This document shows, one piece after another, positions 6,603 to 15,825 of a DNA stretch of 64,000 nucleotides. A program made the position numbers and the translations under genes. The notes beneath the pieces are model-generated. The model searched no databases, was not told the origin of the DNA, and saw only the letters and a list, made by a program, of their open reading frames with translations. This DNA comes from Prolixibacter bellariivorans ATCC BAA-1284 (lineage in GTDB: Bacteria > Bacteroidota > Bacteroidia > Bacteroidales > Prolixibacteraceae), in contig NZ_JHXO01000007.1 in NCBI RefSeq assembly GCF_000621705.1, positions 248,001 to 312,000 on the forward strand, in the 5' to 3' direction. How positions within the stretch are numbered: the first letter of the stretch is position 1; each line of letters starts with the position of its first letter.

Positions 6603-9497
6603 ATGAGAAAGTTTTTCGTGTTACTCATCCTGCTGGCAAGCGGTATGACTTCCTACGGTCAGTACTATATCAACGGACAGGATCCTGCTTCGATTCACTG
6701 GCGGCAAATAAATACGCCGAATTTTCAGGTAATTTATCCGGAAGATTTTGAGCAGAAAGCACAACAGGTGGCTTTTATCCTGGAAAAAGTGTACAGTTAT
6801 GCCAGCGAGACACTGGAACATCAACCACGAAAAATCTCTGTTATATTACATACCAAAACCGTTCATGCCAATGGTTTTGCCGCCTGGGCTCCCGCCCGGG
6901 TGGAGATGTTTCCCACTCCGTCTCAGGATATGTATCCGCAGAAATGGCTGGAGCAGTTGGCAATTCATGAGTTCAGGCATGTGGTGCAGATTGATAAAAT
7001 CGGCGAGGAGCTGCCTGGTATTTTCAAGGTAATACTGGGGCAGCAAGCTGCTGCTGTGGCTGTGGGTGCTTACCTGCCATTTTGGTTCCTGGAAGGGGAT
7101 GCCGTTACCACTGAAACAGCCCTTTCACATGCAGGTCGCGGGCGCCTGCCATCCTTCGAAATGAATTTGCGGGCTCAGGTTCTGCAAAAGAAAATCTATT
7201 CTTACGACAAGGCATATCTGGGCTCATACAAGAATTTTATTCCCGATCATTATGAGCTGGGATATCAATTGGTTGCAGGAACCCGAAGTCGTTATGGTGC
7301 CGATGTTTGGGCGGGTGTATTGGATCGGGTTGCTAAACAGCCTTTATCGCTTACTGCCTTTGACAAAGGACTGAAACTGGCTACCGGGAAGAATAAAATC
7401 GGCCTGTACCATGAAATATTCAACGGTCTGAAAGCGAAGTGGGAGCATCAGGACAGTTTAAATCGGTTGACCCCAATTCAAGTTCTCTCTACTCATCCCA
7501 GATACTACACCAGTTACCAGTATCCTTATTATGTGAATGATTCAACGGTGGTTACGCTAAAAACTTCCATCGATGATATTAGTCGGTTTGTTTTGCTACA
7601 GCCGGATGGTACTGAAAAAAAACTGGTGGCTCCGGGGCCTTGGTATCGCGAATCGATAACATATGGGAACAATCGGATTTACTGGGTGGAGCAGCAACCG
7701 GATGTACGCTGGGAGCACCGGGAATTTTCGCTGCTTCGGGTATACGATATTTATAAAGGGACGGCCTGGCAACGCCGTTATCACGAAAAGGTACTGGCAC
7801 CGTCGGTTTCGAGAGATGGAAAACATTTGTGTGCTGTGGAAGTCGGGAGTGAGAACCAAAGTTCCATTTTGCTGTTTTCGCCTGAGAACGGTGATATTAT
7901 CAAGTCTTTTCCGGCTCCTGACGGCATGTATTTTCTGACACCATCGTGGAGTGAGGATGGAAAGCATATTTTCACGGTAGTGTTGGGCGACAAAGGAAAA
8001 ACGCTGGCTGAACTGGATGCAGAAACTGGCAAGCTTAAAAAGCTGATGCCTTTTTCCTATGTCGAAATCCGTCGGCCTGTACAACAAGGTAATTATCTGT
8101 TTTATGCATCGGCCCAAACAGGGATAGATAATATTTTTGCATTGGATTTAACGACCGGGGAAAATTTTCAAGTCACTTCTTCACGGTTTGGCATTCGTGA
8201 TATTCAGTTTTCACCAAATGGGAAAAAGCTTTTATATGCCGATTATTCAGCGGATGGTTTCCGGGTAGTTCAGACCAATGAAAAATCGTTGCTTTGGAAA
8301 AAATCTCAGCAGCTTAACGAAGTCAATATGGAACCGGCCAAAACGGTTGCACAGCAAGGACCGGGGGCCGTGGAAATAAATGAACCGGACTCAGCCATTT
8401 ATCCATCTACCAGGTACAGCAAACTCGGACACCTTTTCGATATTCACAGTTGGGCGCCGGTGTATGTCAATACGACGGACTATTCCATCCATCCTGGTTT
8501 TTCCATCATGTCGCAGAATAAGCTGAGCAGTATGATTTCTCAATTTGGGTATGACTATTCAGTGAACGATAAGACGGGCAAGTGGTACGCGAACCTTGAG
8601 TATGCAGGATGGCTTCCCATTCTAAAACTGGAAACAAGTTTTGGCAAACGTAAATCGCAGTACTATCAGGTAACCAATTATACCAATCAGGCTGGTGAAG
8701 TTGTTCGTGTCGATACTTCGCTGGTTGATTTTTCCTGGAATCAGTGGAATGTTGATTTGGATGCCCGGATTCCGTTGGATTTTTCACGTGGTAAGTGGTA
8801 CCGACTACTTCAGCCGGAAGCAAGAATGGAGTTTACCGGTATCCGACATAATGCCTCTACACCTTCTCAGTTTTTTGAGGGGAATATCGTGCCCGTTACT
8901 TACCGGTTGTACTTTCACAATTTACGCCGGCAAAGTTTGCGCGACCTGCAACCGCGGTGGGGACAGATTGTCGATTTCAATTTCCGGCACACACCTATTG
9001 GGAATCTGGATTATGGAACGGAGTGGTCGGCAGCAGGGTATGAATACCTTCCGGGATTCTTCCGCCATCATGGGATTCGTATTTATGGCGGGTATCAGCA
9101 AAAAGAGCTCTCTGCATCTGGTAATCTACTATCTGACCTGATTTTGTATCCACGAGGTTACAAAAGTTTTACCAACCGCCAGTTGTTTACATTACGAACG
9201 GATTATACGTTGCCTTTACTTTACCCGGACTGGAATCTGGGGAGATGGATTTACCTAAAACGTATTAATCTGCGTGGCTTTTATGATTATGGATGGACGG
9301 AAGCGCTGGCTTCGCAGAACAACCAGACAATCAACTATAACTTTAGTTTTAAATCCTATGGAGCAGAAGTTACGACCAATTGTCATTTCCTCCGTTTTAA
9401 AGCGCCTGCCAATCTGGGAGTCAGGTACAGTTATATGCCCGATTTGAATGATTATCGCCTCGATGTACTTTTCTCAGTTAATTTTTCTGCACTGTAA
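6603..9497 (+). CDS. Exported gluzincin-like peptidase fused to beta-propeller and C-terminal barrel-like region
   Basis: The 964-residue protein has a Sec signal peptide (1-19). Its N-terminal domain carries HEFRH (His122, Glu123, His126) and downstream WFLEGDAVTTET, with Glu164 as the likely third zinc ligand: the gluzincin 'peptidase MA-like' arrangement. The middle (about 290-590) has repeated TolB/WD40-like blades (SxDGKHL, SPNGKKLLYADYS). The last third (about 630-964) is a series of amphipathic strands ending in aromatic-rich VLFSVNFSAL, which looks like an outer-membrane beta-barrel. Catalytic activity is inferred from motifs only. It starts 58 nt after the aminopeptidase and could share its transcript. 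Confidence 0.8.
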   Translation: MRKFFVLLILLASGMTSYGQYYINGQDPASIHWRQINTPNFQVIYPEDFEQKAQQVAFILEKVYSYASETLEHQPRKISVILHTKTVHANGFAAWAPARVEMFPTPSQDMYPQKWLEQLAIHEFRHVVQIDKIGEELPGIFKVILGQQAAAVAVGAYLPFWFLEGDAVTTETALSHAGRGRLPSFEMNLRAQVLQKKIYSYDKAYLGSYKNFIPDHYELGYQLVAGTRSRYGADVWAGVLDRVAKQPLSLTAFDKGLKLATGKNKIGLYHEIFNGLKAKWEHQDSLNRLTPIQVLSTHPRYYTSYQYPYYVNDSTVVTLKTSIDDISRFVLLQPDGTEKKLVAPGPWYRESITYGNNRIYWVEQQPDVRWEHREFSLLRVYDIYKGTAWQRRYHEKVLAPSVSRDGKHLCAVEVGSENQSSILLFSPENGDIIKSFPAPDGMYFLTPSWSEDGKHIFTVVLGDKGKTLAELDAETGKLKKLMPFSYVEIRRPVQQGNYLFYASAQTGIDNIFALDLTTGENFQVTSSRFGIRDIQFSPNGKKLLYADYSADGFRVVQTNEKSLLWKKSQQLNEVNMEPAKTVAQQGPGAVEINEPDSAIYPSTRYSKLGHLFDIHSWAPVYVNTTDYSIHPGFSIMSQNKLSSMISQFGYDYSVNDKTGKWYANLEYAGWLPILKLETSFGKRKSQYYQVTNYTNQAGEVVRVDTSLVDFSWNQWNVDLDARIPLDFSRGKWYRLLQPEARMEFTGIRHNASTPSQFFEGNIVPVTYRLYFHNLRRQSLRDLQPRWGQIVDFNFRHTPIGNLDYGTEWSAAGYEYLPGFFRHHGIRIYGGYQQKELSASGNLLSDLILYPRGYKSFTNRQLFTLRTDYTLPLLYPDWNLGRWIYLKRINLRGFYDYGWTEALASQNNQTINYNFSFKSYGAEVTTNCHFLRFKAPANLGVRYSYMPDLNDYRLDVLFSVNFSAL

Positions 9498-10440
9498 TTT
9501 CAGAAATGAACCTGCGGATTAATTCTGACAGAGGAAGACCTGAATTTTGTTTTGATGGTTTCTTTCATCAGATAATTGCATATCCATTTCTACGCTGAAA
9601 AATCTGTATCAATACCAGGTTGACCACAAATCATTCAATTCTCAGCAAGTTAATAGCCCAAGAAATATCTTCTTACAGTTGATTATAAGTTAATTAGGAT
9701 ACAATGGGGTTGTAGTTAAAGCGCACTCAGATAAAGAAATCCGTCCCTTCAAGTCTCAAATTCTTCCTAAACTTCCTTTTGAGTCATTGCACATACCTGA
9801 AAATTTTGTCTTCGCTTGTGCAGAAGACAAATTCTGAATTTACAAACCTCAATTAGTCTGGTTTTGCAACCAACTGCAAATACATTCAAAAAAGACATAT
9901 GTCAACCAATGCGTAGTTCACATATGTTTCAAGATAATTCGAAGAACATTTGTGAACAATATCAATAAGTCACTAATGTGAATTGATGAAATTTCCACAA
10001 AATGAATTTAAATTCACATTATTAATTAATGAAAAGTTTAATTTGTAAACAGGATGTCTCTGTTAATTTCATATCGACATAGCAATAGCTTAAGTTCATT
10101 AAATCAACATATTACATGCAAAAATACAAGTAAAACTTTAAGAGTTTAAATACATTTGTATGCAAATATGACGAAATACGCTTAATCACTATGCAAATAT
10201 AACATTATTAGTATCTATACCAGTAAATTACATCAAATATAGGCACTAATACTTTAAGTTGAATACTGATGGTTATTTACATCAATAGCATACCTAAGGA
10301 TTAAGTATTATATGCTAGTAAAACAATGGATTATGGTGTATGATTGTTTATGGAAAAAATTTAATTCTCCTCATTTTCTTACTGATAGACTACTTTCACC
10401 TTTAGTACAATTGTAAATTGCAATATGTGTACAACTAATG

Positions 10441-10471
10441 TTGTCCGTTATATTTTGTTTTGTTACATTTG
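10441..10471 (+). promoter_or_regulatory. Likely promoter of the XRE regulator gene
   Basis: A TTG (10441-10443) is spaced 20 nt from TACATTTG (10464-10471), a perfect Bacteroidota -7 element. Transcription would begin about 105 nt upstream of the start codon, giving a long leader that contains the inverted repeat 10482-10552. Confidence 0.5.
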
Positions 10472-10481
10472 TCATGACAGG

Positions 10482-10552
10482 AATTCACAAATGAAATGTT
10501 CCAAATTAATGTCGGCTCATGGGTTGGCATTTGCTGTTACTATTTGTGAATT
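10482..10552 (+). repeat. Inverted repeat in the XRE leader
   Basis: AATTCACAAAT (10482-10492) and its exact complement ATTTGTGAATT (10542-10552) are separated by 49 nt. The octamer TTTGTGAA/TTCACAAA also occurs at 9949 and, after pyrD, at 12803. It could be an operator pair for the adjacent regulator or a leader stem. Confidence 0.55.
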
Positions 10553-10584
10553 TCAACAGTCCGCTAAGAACCAATTGTAATTAA

Positions 10585-11070
10585 ATGAAAGAACGTATCA
10601 ATCAGTTTTTGCAAAGTGAGCATCTGTCGCCAGCTGAATTTGCCGATCAAATTGGTGTGCAACGCTCCAGTGTTTCGCACGTATTGAACGGAAGGAATAA
10701 TCCCAGTGCTTCCTTTATTCAAAAGATGATTGCTGCTTTTCCCGGGCTAAATACCCGTTGGTTGCTGCTTGGCGAAGGTGATATGACCGAGCGGCAAAAT
10801 CGGCCGAACAAGGACTTATTTGCCGAAACCAGGGATGCAGAACCTGCTAATCGGCTTTCACCTGAACCTCCAGTTCTGCAAAAGCCTGAAAGACTGGAAA
10901 CGGTGCCGAAACAAACCAATGAACCAGCGTTGGTACAATCGGAGGAACAGGCTACCTATATGTCAAAAAAGGAAGTGGAGAATATTTGGGATGACGGTCC
11001 TGGCGAAATTGAACGTATTGTGGTATTTTACTCCGATAAAACTTTTAAAGCATACAAACCCTCAAAATAG
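10585..11070 (+). CDS. XRE-family helix-turn-helix regulator
   Basis: The 161-residue protein has an N-terminal HTH_3/Cro-C1 domain (about 4-66): SPAEFADQIGVQRSSVSHVL fits helices 2 and 3, and NRWLLLGEGD-like wording (NTRWLLLGEG) closes the domain as in many Bacteroidota XRE proteins. The remainder (about 70-161) is low-complexity and proline/glutamate rich, ending in a short basic strand. It should bind DNA as a dimer. The pyrK gene starts 39 nt downstream, so it may be co-transcribed with pyrimidine genes, but a link to pyrimidine control is only positional. Confidence 0.88.
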   Translation: MKERINQFLQSEHLSPAEFADQIGVQRSSVSHVLNGRNNPSASFIQKMIAAFPGLNTRWLLLGEGDMTERQNRPNKDLFAETRDAEPANRLSPEPPVLQKPERLETVPKQTNEPALVQSEEQATYMSKKEVENIWDDGPGEIERIVVFYSDKTFKAYKPSK

Positions 11071-11109
11071 TTTTTTCAGCTATCTTTGCCCTTCAAATAG
11101 TGGCTTAAG

Positions 11110-11892
11110 ATGATGAATAAGACTGTTCAGAACCTCAGGGTTCTCTCGAATATCCAACTTAACCGGGACCATCATCTCCTGGAGTTGCAGGCTCCCGTCA
11201 AGTTGGAACAAATCGCTCCCGGCCAGTTTGTAAATGTTCGCGTCGAGAAATCGCAGAGTACTTTCCTTCGCCGGCCGTTTTCCATTTACGGGGTTGATTA
11301 TGAAAAAAACACCATGTCCTTGTTTATTAAGGATGTAGGCCCTGGCTCACATGTGCTTACATCAACGCCTGAAGGTGAGGAAGTGGATGTTGTTTTCCCA
11401 CTCGGAAATGGGTTTTCATTCCCCGAAAACAATAAACGTATTTTACTGGTAGGCGGCGGTTTTGGCATCGCTCCTTTACTTTTCTTCGCTCAGGAGCTGA
11501 CAAAACTCAATCTCAAGGCTGATATTCATGCACTGGTAGGTGCCCGAACAGCAGATGACCTGATGGAACTGGATTCGTTTGCTCAGTATGGACAGGTTTA
11601 TACGACTACCGAAGATGGTACACACGGATTAAAAGGCCGGGTGACTGATCATTCGGTTCTAAGCGATAATTTACAAAAGTTCGATGGAGTTTACACATGT
11701 GGACCAGAGCCAATGATGAAAGCTGTTGCAGCTAAAGCGGCGGCGGCTGACGTCTTTTGCGAAGTCTCATTGGAGAATACCATGGCTTGCGGCTTTGGTG
11801 TTTGCTTGTGTTGTGTGACAGAAACAACCAGTGGGCATCAGTGTGTTTGTACAGATGGCCCGGTGTTTAATATAAGGGATTTGAAATGGTAG
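11110..11892 (+). CDS. pyrK: Dihydroorotate dehydrogenase B, electron-transfer subunit
   Basis: The 260-residue protein is the FAD and [2Fe-2S] subunit that passes electrons from dihydroorotate oxidation in PyrD to NAD. The FAD site RRPFS lies at 54-58, the NAD-binding loop GGGFGIAPL at 115-123, CGPEPMM at 198-204, and the cluster cysteines in CGFGVCLCC (227-235) plus Cys245/Cys247. Length and order match the PyrK family. It overlaps the pyrD start by 7 nt, the normal pyrKD arrangement, so the pair forms the class 1B enzyme in the cytoplasm. Confidence 0.97.
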   Translation: MMNKTVQNLRVLSNIQLNRDHHLLELQAPVKLEQIAPGQFVNVRVEKSQSTFLRRPFSIYGVDYEKNTMSLFIKDVGPGSHVLTSTPEGEEVDVVFPLGNGFSFPENNKRILLVGGGFGIAPLLFFAQELTKLNLKADIHALVGARTADDLMELDSFAQYGQVYTTTEDGTHGLKGRVTDHSVLSDNLQKFDGVYTCGPEPMMKAVAAKAAAADVFCEVSLENTMACGFGVCLCCVTETTSGHQCVCTDGPVFNIRDLKW

Positions 11893-12797
11893 ATTTACGT
11901 GTTAAGATAGGCGATCTAGACCTGAAGAACCCGGTTATGACGGCTTCCGGGACATTTGGATACGGAGTTGAATTCGAGGATTTTTTCGATTTAGACCGGC
12001 TGGGTGGCTTCGTTGTTAAAGGAACGACTTTGAATCCACGCCAGGGAAATCCTTATCCCCGTATGGCTGAAACACCATCTGGAATGTTGAATACCGTTGG
12101 TCTTCAGAATGCTGGCGTTAAGTATTTTTGCGAACATATCTACCCGAAATTGGTGAAGTATCAGACCAATGTACTGGTTAATGTATCGGGGTCTACGGCG
12201 GAGGATTATGCTGAATGTGCTGAACAGATTAATGAACTGGAATACATTCCGGGGATTGAACTGAATATTTCCTGCCCGAATGTGAAGGAAGGTGGGATGA
12301 CCTTCGGAACCAGTTGTCCGTCGGCCGAAGCGGTTGTTCGCGCTGTGCGGAAAGTGTACAAAAAGCATTTAATGGTGAAGCTGTCGCCAAATGTAACCGC
12401 TATTGATGAAATTGCCCGTGCGGTGGAAAGTGTAGGTGCCGACAGTGTCTCGCTGATCAATACGTTGCTGGCGATGGCCATCGATGCTGAGACGCGCAAA
12501 CCGGTGCTTTCGACAATTACCGGTGGCTTATCAGGACCTGCAGTTAAGCCGGTTGCACTGCGGATGGTCTGGCAGGTAGCACAGGCAGTGAAAATACCGA
12601 TTGTTGGTATGGGAGGTATCATGAATGCTGCGGATGCAATTGAGTTTATGCTGGCGGGTGCTTCTGCGATCCAGGTGGGAACGGCGGGTTTTGTCGATCC
12701 GCTTGCTCCTGTAAAGATTGTAGAGGGTATAGAGGATTACCTGGTGCGTCACAAAATTGAATCGGTAACTGACTTAGTCGGTAGTTTACAATTGTAA
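11886..12797 (+). CDS. pyrD: Dihydroorotate dehydrogenase (class 1B), catalytic subunit
   Basis: The 303-residue FMN-dependent TIM barrel catalyses the fourth step of UMP synthesis. [12 protein letters not shown] places the class 1 catalytic base at Cys130, which marks class 1 enzymes as opposed to the serine of class 2. TASGTFGYG at the N-terminus and [11 protein letters not shown] plus GASAIQVGT near the C-terminus form the FMN phosphate site. The start overlaps pyrK, implying coupled translation of the two subunits. A strong terminator follows at 12846. Confidence 0.97.
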   Translation: MVDLRVKIGDLDLKNPVMTASGTFGYGVEFEDFFDLDRLGGFVVKGTTLNPRQGNPYPRMAETPSGMLNTVGLQNAGVKYFCEHIYPKLVKYQTNVLVNVSGSTAEDYAECAEQINELEYIPGIELNISCPNVKEGGMTFGTSCPSAEAVVRAVRKVYKKHLMVKLSPNVTAIDEIARAVESVGADSVSLINTLLAMAIDAETRKPVLSTITGGLSGPAVKPVALRMVWQVAQAVKIPIVGMGGIMNAADAIEFMLAGASAIQVGTAGFVDPLAPVKIVEGIEDYLVRHKIESVTDLVGSLQL

Positions 12798-12845
12798 TTA
12801 CATTTGTGAATATACGAATTAATGAAATTTAACGTTATATAACAT

Positions 12846-12875
12846 GCAGCCTGTTTTTTGAACAGGCTTTTGTTT
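12846..12875 (+). terminator. Terminator of pyrKD
   Basis: Stem AGCCTGTT/AACAGGCT with a short loop is followed by TTTTG. It lies 50 nt after the pyrD stop. Confidence 0.8.
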
Positions 12876-12952
12876 ATAAAATTGCGGCACTTATTTAATT
12901 GTGCTTCGATATTTTAGTGAATTTTCACAATACTATTTCCGGAACAGTGCCT

Positions 12953-14260
12953 ATGAGGTATTTATTGGGACTTATTTTTGCATTACTGTTTGTCATGTCT
13001 GACTTTACACCCGGCTTTTCTGACCTGGGTGTTCCAAAACACAGCTTTTCGGTTCCTGACATGAAACCGCTTAATGAGAGGCTTACCAATGACTTATCGA
13101 CGTTTGATTACTCTGACTATATCGAACGTACGGTGGATCGTTTTATGGATAGAAATGAGTTGCGCGGTGTTTCCATCGCTGTGGTAAAGGACGAGAAGTT
13201 GGTTTTTGCACATGGTTACGGTTATGCTGATAAAGAAAATAATGTCATTACCGAACCTCGTAATATTTTCAGAATTGCCAGTGTTTCAAAATTGATTACG
13301 GCTGTTGCCATTTTTAAACTCATTGAGAGTGGTAAATTATCGCTCGACTCAAAGGTGTTTGGCAAGGATGGAATTATCAACGACGAGAAATATATGCCGT
13401 ATCGCGACCGGCGCATGACCGATATTACCGTACGGGAATTATTGAATCACTCCGGCGGTTGGACACAGAAATACGGCGACCCGATGTTTATGCCCGATGT
13501 TATTGCCCGCAAGGTGGGTGATCCGCTTCCGGCTACCATCGACACGTATTTAAAATTTGTCACCAGTCATCGGTTGCATTTCAAGCCGGGTACGATGAGT
13601 TCGTATTCAAACCTGGGCTTTGTGTTGCTGGGCGAAGTGATTGCCCGTGCTTCCGGAATGCCGTACGAGGATTATGTTCGGGCCAATGTATTGTTGCCGG
13701 CGGGGATTACCGATATGCACATCGGACACAATTTATATAAGAACAAATATCCAAACGAAGTAAAGTATTACGAGCAACGGGGTTCTCTTCCGGTTACGGC
13801 TTGTGATGGCTCTGGTTTGATTCTTCCTAAATCAAATGGTGGAAATGACATTTCACTCCTTAGTTCAGCCGGGGGTTGGGTCGCTTCTCCTGTCGAACTG
13901 ATGAAGTTATTGGTTGTTATCGACGGTTTTCCCGGTGTACCGGATATATTGTCGCCTGAGAGTATTAGAGAAATGACTACTCCGAATCCGCGTGGATTCG
14001 AACCATTGGGCTGGCGTGGTACTACCGCTTCGGGGTACTGGTGGCGAACAGGTAGTATGCCCGGAACGGCTGCCATTATGAAACGTCGTCCTGATGGCCT
14101 CGAATATGTGATTATTACCAATACCAGCAGCTGGAAAGGTCCCAACTTTACAGGTGACCTAGGTCACCTGATGGATCGTATTTGTCGGCGGGTAAAAACG
14201 TGGCCTGACCAAAATTTGTTTGAATATCATCGGCCTAAAGACATACTTGCAATAAACTAA
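12953..14260 (+). CDS. Exported serine hydrolase, beta-lactamase (class C/PBP) fold
   Basis: The open frame extends back to a TTG at 12899, but the ATG at 12953 is preferred because it begins directly with a signal peptide (MRYLLGLIFALLF). That gives 435 residues. SVSK (about 110-113) is the SxxK nucleophile motif, YSNLG (about 218) the YxN motif, and WRTGSMPG near the C-terminus the KTG-like element. The family includes class C beta-lactamases, D,D-peptidases and esterases, and the substrate is not evident. It is a single-gene unit between two terminators, acting in the periplasm. Confidence 0.88.
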   Translation: MRYLLGLIFALLFVMSDFTPGFSDLGVPKHSFSVPDMKPLNERLTNDLSTFDYSDYIERTVDRFMDRNELRGVSIAVVKDEKLVFAHGYGYADKENNVITEPRNIFRIASVSKLITAVAIFKLIESGKLSLDSKVFGKDGIINDEKYMPYRDRRMTDITVRELLNHSGGWTQKYGDPMFMPDVIARKVGDPLPATIDTYLKFVTSHRLHFKPGTMSSYSNLGFVLLGEVIARASGMPYEDYVRANVLLPAGITDMHIGHNLYKNKYPNEVKYYEQRGSLPVTACDGSGLILPKSNGGNDISLLSSAGGWVASPVELMKLLVVIDGFPGVPDILSPESIREMTTPNPRGFEPLGWRGTTASGYWWRTGSMPGTAAIMKRRPDGLEYVIITNTSSWKGPNFTGDLGHLMDRICRRVKTWPDQNLFEYHRPKDILAIN

Positions 14261-14278
14261 TACACAACACATACAAAT

Positions 14279-14312
14279 TAAAAGAGCACCAGGTTTTGGT
14301 GCTCTTTTTTTT
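14279..14312 (+). terminator. Terminator after the beta-lactamase-fold gene
   Basis: AGAGCACC/GGTGCTCT stem with a short loop followed by eight T. Confidence 0.9.
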
Positions 14313-14376
14313 GAATTGATATCTGAACATTACATTTTTGTGCATTATTTTTAAAGTAGAATGAACCCTTTTCAAA

Positions 14377-14416
14377 CCTTTCACGCTTTAGTGTGTTAAA
14401 GGAGGTGAAAATGTAA
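14377..14416 (+). promoter_or_regulatory. Perfect SD sequence with start-stop mini-ORF in the E2 leader
   Basis: AAAGGAGGTGA (14398-14408) is an 11-nt match to the complement of the 16S rRNA 3' end. It is followed by ATG (14411) and immediately by TAA (14414). CCTTTCAC (14377-14384) can pair with GTG plus AAAGG (14395-14402), hiding part of this site in a hairpin. The real E2 start lies 42 nt downstream of the TAA and has no SD of its own. The arrangement looks regulatory; the mechanism is not known. Confidence 0.5.
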
Positions 14417-14457
14417 AATCGATTTATAATCATTCACCATAAAACCGTTTAATTACA

Positions 14458-15786
14458 ATGTCTGATTTTCAAGTGATGATGCCCAAAATGGGTGAAAGTG
14501 TCCAGGAGGCTACAATCACCAAAATGTTTGTCAAAAAGGGCGATACTGTTGAAGAGGACGATGTTCTTTTCGAAATTGCCACCGACAAGGTGGATTCGGA
14601 AATTCCCTCACCGGTTGCCGGTAAGGTAAAAGAAGTTAAATACAACGAAGACGACCTGGTTGCGGTTGGGGAAGTTGTTATGTTGATTTCGATGGATGGG
14701 GAAGACGAAGAAGAGGACACTTCTTCGGAAGAAACTACCGATAAAAAGGCAGAAACACAACCTGCCGCCAAAGAAGAGGCAGCGGAAACGGCAAAAGATT
14801 CCGGCGCTTCACAAGGAAATGTAAACAAACAATCGGGCCGGTTCTATTCACCGCTGGTTCGCAGCATCGCCGATAAGGAAGGCGTTTCGTTCGAAGAGCT
14901 CGAATCGATTGAAGGAAGTGGACAGGGTGGTCGTGTTCAGAAGAAAGATATTCTGGCTTACCTCGAGAACCGTGGTTCAGGAAAAGTTGCGAAACCTGCA
15001 GCCGCCAGTGCGTCAGCCCAGACTGCAAAAGCTGCTCCTCAGGCTCCGCAACACAAAGTTTCGGTTTCTATCGGTGCCGAAGATACGATTGTGGAAATGG
15101 ACCGCGTGCGCAAAATGATTGCTGATCACATGGTTACATCGAAACATGTGGCCCCTCACGTTACTTCGGTTGTTGAAGCCGATATGACCAATATGGTGTT
15201 GTGGCGTAACAAAGTAAAAGGTGAATACCTTGAAAAGTACGGCGAGAAAATTACCTTCATGCCACTGATTACTGAAGCAGTTGCCAAAGCACTGACTGAA
15301 TTCCCGTACGTTAACTCATCGGTTGACGGTTACAATATTGTTTTGCGCAAGCATGTTAATGTTGGTATGGCTGTAGCAACCGAGAATAACAATCTCGTGG
15401 TTCCGGTAATTAAAGATGCTGATATGAAGAACCTGCTTGGTTTGACAAAGGATATCAACCGCTTGGCCGCCTTGGGACGTAAGAACAACCTGAGTCCGGA
15501 TGATCTGCAGGGAGGAACATTTGCCATCACCAACTTTGGGTCATTTGGAAACATCATCGGAACACCGATTATCAATCAGCCGCAAACTGCTATTCTGGCT
15601 GTTGGTACCATCGAAAAGAAACCGGCCGTAATGGAAACACCGACCGGCGACGCGATTGTCGTCCGTCATAAAATGTTCCTGTCACTGTCATACGACCATC
15701 GTGTGATTGACGGAATGTTGGGTGGTAAATTCCTGCGCCGTGTGGCCGATATTCTGGAAGAACACGATCCCAACCGCGAAATCTAA
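14458..15786 (+). CDS. 2-oxo acid dehydrogenase E2 (dihydrolipoyl acyltransferase, probably branched-chain)
   Basis: The 442-residue protein has a lipoyl domain (about 1-80) with the lipoylated Lys44 in ATDKVDSEIP. An acidic and alanine-rich linker, a peripheral-subunit-binding domain (about 127-170, PLVRSIADKEGV) and a second Ala/Pro linker follow. The catalytic core (about 205-442) ends in SYDHRVIDG, with the active-site His and Asp. It transfers the acyl group from E1-bound thiamine to CoA. The downstream fused E1 gene starts 39 nt later, so they encode one complex. The E3 gene is not in the window. Confidence 0.92.
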   Translation: MSDFQVMMPKMGESVQEATITKMFVKKGDTVEEDDVLFEIATDKVDSEIPSPVAGKVKEVKYNEDDLVAVGEVVMLISMDGEDEEEDTSSEETTDKKAETQPAAKEEAAETAKDSGASQGNVNKQSGRFYSPLVRSIADKEGVSFEELESIEGSGQGGRVQKKDILAYLENRGSGKVAKPAAASASAQTAKAAPQAPQHKVSVSIGAEDTIVEMDRVRKMIADHMVTSKHVAPHVTSVVEADMTNMVLWRNKVKGEYLEKYGEKITFMPLITEAVAKALTEFPYVNSSVDGYNIVLRKHVNVGMAVATENNNLVVPVIKDADMKNLLGLTKDINRLAALGRKNNLSPDDLQGGTFAITNFGSFGNIIGTPIINQPQTAILAVGTIEKKPAVMETPTGDAIVVRHKMFLSLSYDHRVIDGMLGGKFLRRVADILEEHDPNREI

Positions 15787-15825
15787 TTGACAAACGGATA
15801 AAAGATTATTACAAAAGGAAATAAA

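Larger units (their letters stand above)
9498..10584 (+). other. AT-rich gene-free region
   Basis: No open reading frame of useful length occurs on either strand in this 1.1 kb. It holds a hairpin with a perfect 8-bp stem (9806-9813 with 9823-9830), a perfect 10-bp inverted repeat AATGTGAATT/AATTCACATT (9975-9984 and 10011-10020), a direct repeat TATGCAAATAT (10159 and 10190), two ACATATGT palindromes (9895 and 9919), and the promoter and inverted repeat of the XRE gene at its right end. It could be a decayed gene, a regulatory region or an unannotated RNA. Confidence 0.6.

Noticed and set aside
10441-12875. PyrR- or UMP-type attenuator before pyrKD
   Set aside because: Only 39 nt separate the XRE gene from pyrK, with no terminator/antiterminator pair visible.
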